Positions 5,186 through 6,132 of a DNA stretch of 6,132 bases are shown here, piece by piece. The stretch lies in NCBI GenBank assembly GCA_012798155.1, contig JAAZNR010000336.1:1-6132 (forward strand), given 5' to 3'. This stretch comes from Thermogutta sp. (lineage in GTDB: Bacteria > Planctomycetota > Planctomycetia > Pirellulales > Thermoguttaceae). Each line of letters starts with the position of its first letter. Position 1 is the first letter of the stretch. Below the pieces are notes generated by a model, which searched no databases, was not told where the DNA came from, and was given only the letters and a program-made list of their open reading frames with translations. A program made the position numbers and the translations under genes.

Positions 5186-5309
5186 GGGTACAACCTCCTG
5201 CTTTTGGCACGGCGCCTCGCAATTTCGGCCGGCCGGACCGGCACCTTATTGCCCGGCGACCACGTTTTCCAACCGCTTGCCTCCCCCTGCTTCAGAACCA
5301 TCTTAGAGA

Positions 5310-5353
5310 TGAATTGTTAGGGAATTGTTAGGGAACTGTTAGAAATCCGTTAA
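5310..5353. repeat. 11-bp tandem repeat (GGAATTGTTAG)
   Basis: Units at 5310-5320 (TGAATTGTTAG), 5321-5331 (GGAATTGTTAG) and 5332-5342 (GGAACTGTTAG) are followed by a degenerate fourth (AAATCCGTTAA, 5343-5353). They form an AT-rich island in a GC-rich intergenic region between divergent genes. The period is near one DNA turn, so these could be phased protein-binding sites, but simple slippage is equally possible. Confidence 0.7.
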
Positions 5354-5437
5354 AGATTCGGCACGGTTGGGCAGGTCGCAAGAAGACTGTGCCGCGAAGA
5401 CGATCGTAGATTCATCCACCTCGGGCTTGCGCCGGCG

Positions 5438-5465
5438 GCTGCGCTCCGCTCCGACCCCAGCCACC
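5438..5465. repeat. Partial third copy of intergenic repeat
   Basis: GCTGCGCTCCGCTCCGACCCCAGCCACC-type sequence here matches 1818-1845 of copy B at 27 of 28 positions. The upstream CTGGGG arm and the downstream CCGTTTTTACCCC units are absent, so this copy cannot form the same stem. It shows that the repeat is dispersed and not confined to one duplicated locus. Confidence 0.7.
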
Positions 5466-5500
5466 GGCCGCGCGTGCAATACGCTTTCTCGAGCGGCCGG
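5464..5500. repeat. 8-bp perfect inverted repeat
   Basis: CCGGCCGC (5464-5471) is complementary to GCGGCCGG (5493-5500) with a 21-nt loop. It directly abuts the third copy of the dispersed repeat and lies about 90 bp upstream of the LRR lipoprotein start. It may be an operator or a leader structure, or only part of the repeat element. Confidence 0.35.
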
Positions 5501-5592
5501 CTTGGCGTAAACTGATGGAATCACCTTGTGTCGGTTCGGCGTTGCGTCGCACATGGAATCCCACTTCAACATGCAGCCCGAAAGGCGTTGTC

Positions 5593-6132
5593 ATGCCGTT
5601 TGCCATCCCCCTGCGTCGGTGGCCGCTCCTCGCCCTGGGCGGCGCCTGCCTGGGACTGCTGATTCTGGGGTTTTCCATGGCGGGTTGCTCGAAACCTGGG
5701 GGCGGCCCGTCGGCATCCGACACCCCGGCCGCGCCGGCCGCCGCGGAGCAGCCCACGAACGCCGGCGGCGAATCTCAGCCGGGCAGTGAGGAATCCGCCG
5801 CCGATGCGTCCGCCCAGGTCACCCTTCGCGACGTCGATCCGGAGGCGTTGACCGCTCAGCTCCGCGAGGCCAACCCGCGGTTTCACGGGACCGCCGTGAT
5901 GGAAAAGCAGGGCGGCGAGACGGTCGTGGCCGTCAACGATCCCGCGGTGATCGACATCAAGCCCTTGGCCGGCCTGCGGATCCACAAGCTCGACCTGTTC
6001 CAGTGCGGCGTCGAGGATTTGACGCCGCTGAAGGGGCTGCCTTTGACCGCGCTGGCGATCGACCGCACCCGCGTCGTCGATCTAGCGCCCCTGCAAGGGA
6101 TGCCGCTGGAGTATCTTTCGGCGAGCGAGACG
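5593..6132 (+). CDS. Leucine-rich-repeat lipoprotein (3'-truncated by window)
   Basis: The first 180 residues of a protein that continues past the window end. Residues 1-32 form a signal peptide with a basic LRRW start, a hydrophobic core and lipobox FSMAGC, giving C32 as the lipidated residue. Residues 33-75 are a low-complexity Ala/Pro/Ser/Gly/Glu linker. Residues 80-122 (DVDPEALTAQLREANPRFHG...) resemble the lead-in that precedes LRRs in planctomycete proteins. From P124 come 21-residue repeats: PLAGLRIHKLDLFQCGVEDL (124-143), PLKGLPLTALAIDRTRVVDL (145-164) and PLQGMPLEYL (166-175, cut). AAAGG (5581-5585) lies 7 nt before the ATG. Lipidation and LRRs suggest an envelope-anchored binding protein; the partner is unknown. 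Similar LRR blocks also occur in planctomycete Ser/Thr kinase proteins, but no kinase domain is visible here and the N-terminus is a secretion signal. Confidence 0.85.
   Translation, partial: MPFAIPLRRWPLLALGGACLGLLILGFSMAGCSKPGGGPSASDTPAAPAAAEQPTNAGGESQPGSEESAADASAQVTLRDVDPEALTAQLREANPRFHGTAVMEKQGGETVVAVNDPAVIDIKPLAGLRIHKLDLFQCGVEDLTPLKGLPLTALAIDRTRVVDLAPLQGMPLEYLSASET

Larger units (their letters stand above)
5186..5592. other. Divergent intergenic region with repeats
   Basis: No convincing gene lies between the cassette 2 DUF1559 start (minus strand) and the LRR lipoprotein start (plus strand). The stretch must hold both promoters. I see no pair of hexamers on either strand good enough to call. 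It contains a GC-rich palindromic patch with GGCCGGCC (about 5238-5256), an 11-bp tandem array (5310-5353), a third partial copy of the intergenic stem-loop repeat (5438-5465) and an 8-bp inverted repeat (5464-5500). A minus-strand open frame (5572-5339) reads through these repeats and shows no protein features. Confidence 0.55.

Noticed and set aside
3545..5320. Long plus-strand open frame (591 codons)
   Set aside because: It lies antisense to both DUF1559 genes and the small lipoprotein, whose motifs, ribosome-binding sites and signal peptides are clear. The translation is Arg/Ala/Gly-rich with no recognisable domain, as expected opposite GC-rich genes.
5339..5572. 77-codon minus-strand frame in the divergent intergenic region
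   Set aside because: It reads through the dispersed repeat and the 8-bp inverted repeat, has no ribosome-binding site that I can see and no protein features.

Overview
The window looks like chromosomal DNA from a GC-rich planctomycete (Planctomycetota, probably class Planctomycetia). The main evidence is two DUF1559 pseudopilin-like proteins that begin with a type IV prepilin signal (G|FTLVELLVVIAIIGILIALLLP) and end in HPGG...DGSVRF. Each is followed on the same strand by a small lipoprotein gene of a kind usual in this phylum. A lipoprotein with 21-residue leucine-rich repeats and intergenic DNA full of short repeats also fit. No rRNA, tRNA, CRISPR array or transposase gene was found.

Layout. 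Positions 1-333 are a non-coding leader with inverted repeats, ahead of galU (334-1230, +; UTP-glucose-1-phosphate uridylyltransferase), the only clear metabolic enzyme. Positions 1231-1986 hold no convincing gene. This stretch carries a stem-loop after galU, two copies of a composite repeat (AACGCAGAG / CTCTGCGTT arms, a conserved ~60-bp segment, a CTGGGG-CCCCAG stem-loop and CCGTTTTTACCCC units), and an 11-bp tandem array that runs into the 3' end of the next gene.

Two minus-strand cassettes follow. Cassette 1 is a DUF1559 protein (3546-2578) then a 162-aa carboxypeptidase-regulatory-like lipoprotein (2475-1987). Cassette 2 is a DUF1559 protein with a GTG start (5185-4157) then a 58-aa lipoprotein (3890-3714). 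A good sigma70-like promoter lies just upstream of cassette 1. Positions 5186-5592 are a divergent intergenic region with another 11-bp array and a third copy of the stem-loop repeat. A plus-strand LRR lipoprotein starts at 5593 and runs off the end of the window.

How the genes relate. The DUF1559 proteins carry signals for prepilin processing and membrane anchoring, and their partners carry lipoboxes, so both cassettes and the LRR protein are probably envelope-associated. The actual function of DUF1559 proteins is not established. galU makes UDP-glucose for surface polysaccharides; nothing here shows that it is co-regulated with the cassettes. The most unusual aspect is the number of short tandem duplications of 11, 20, 21 and 22 bp, several placed exactly at gene ends, start sites or ribosome-binding regions. 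I see no clear case for a wholly new multi-gene system.
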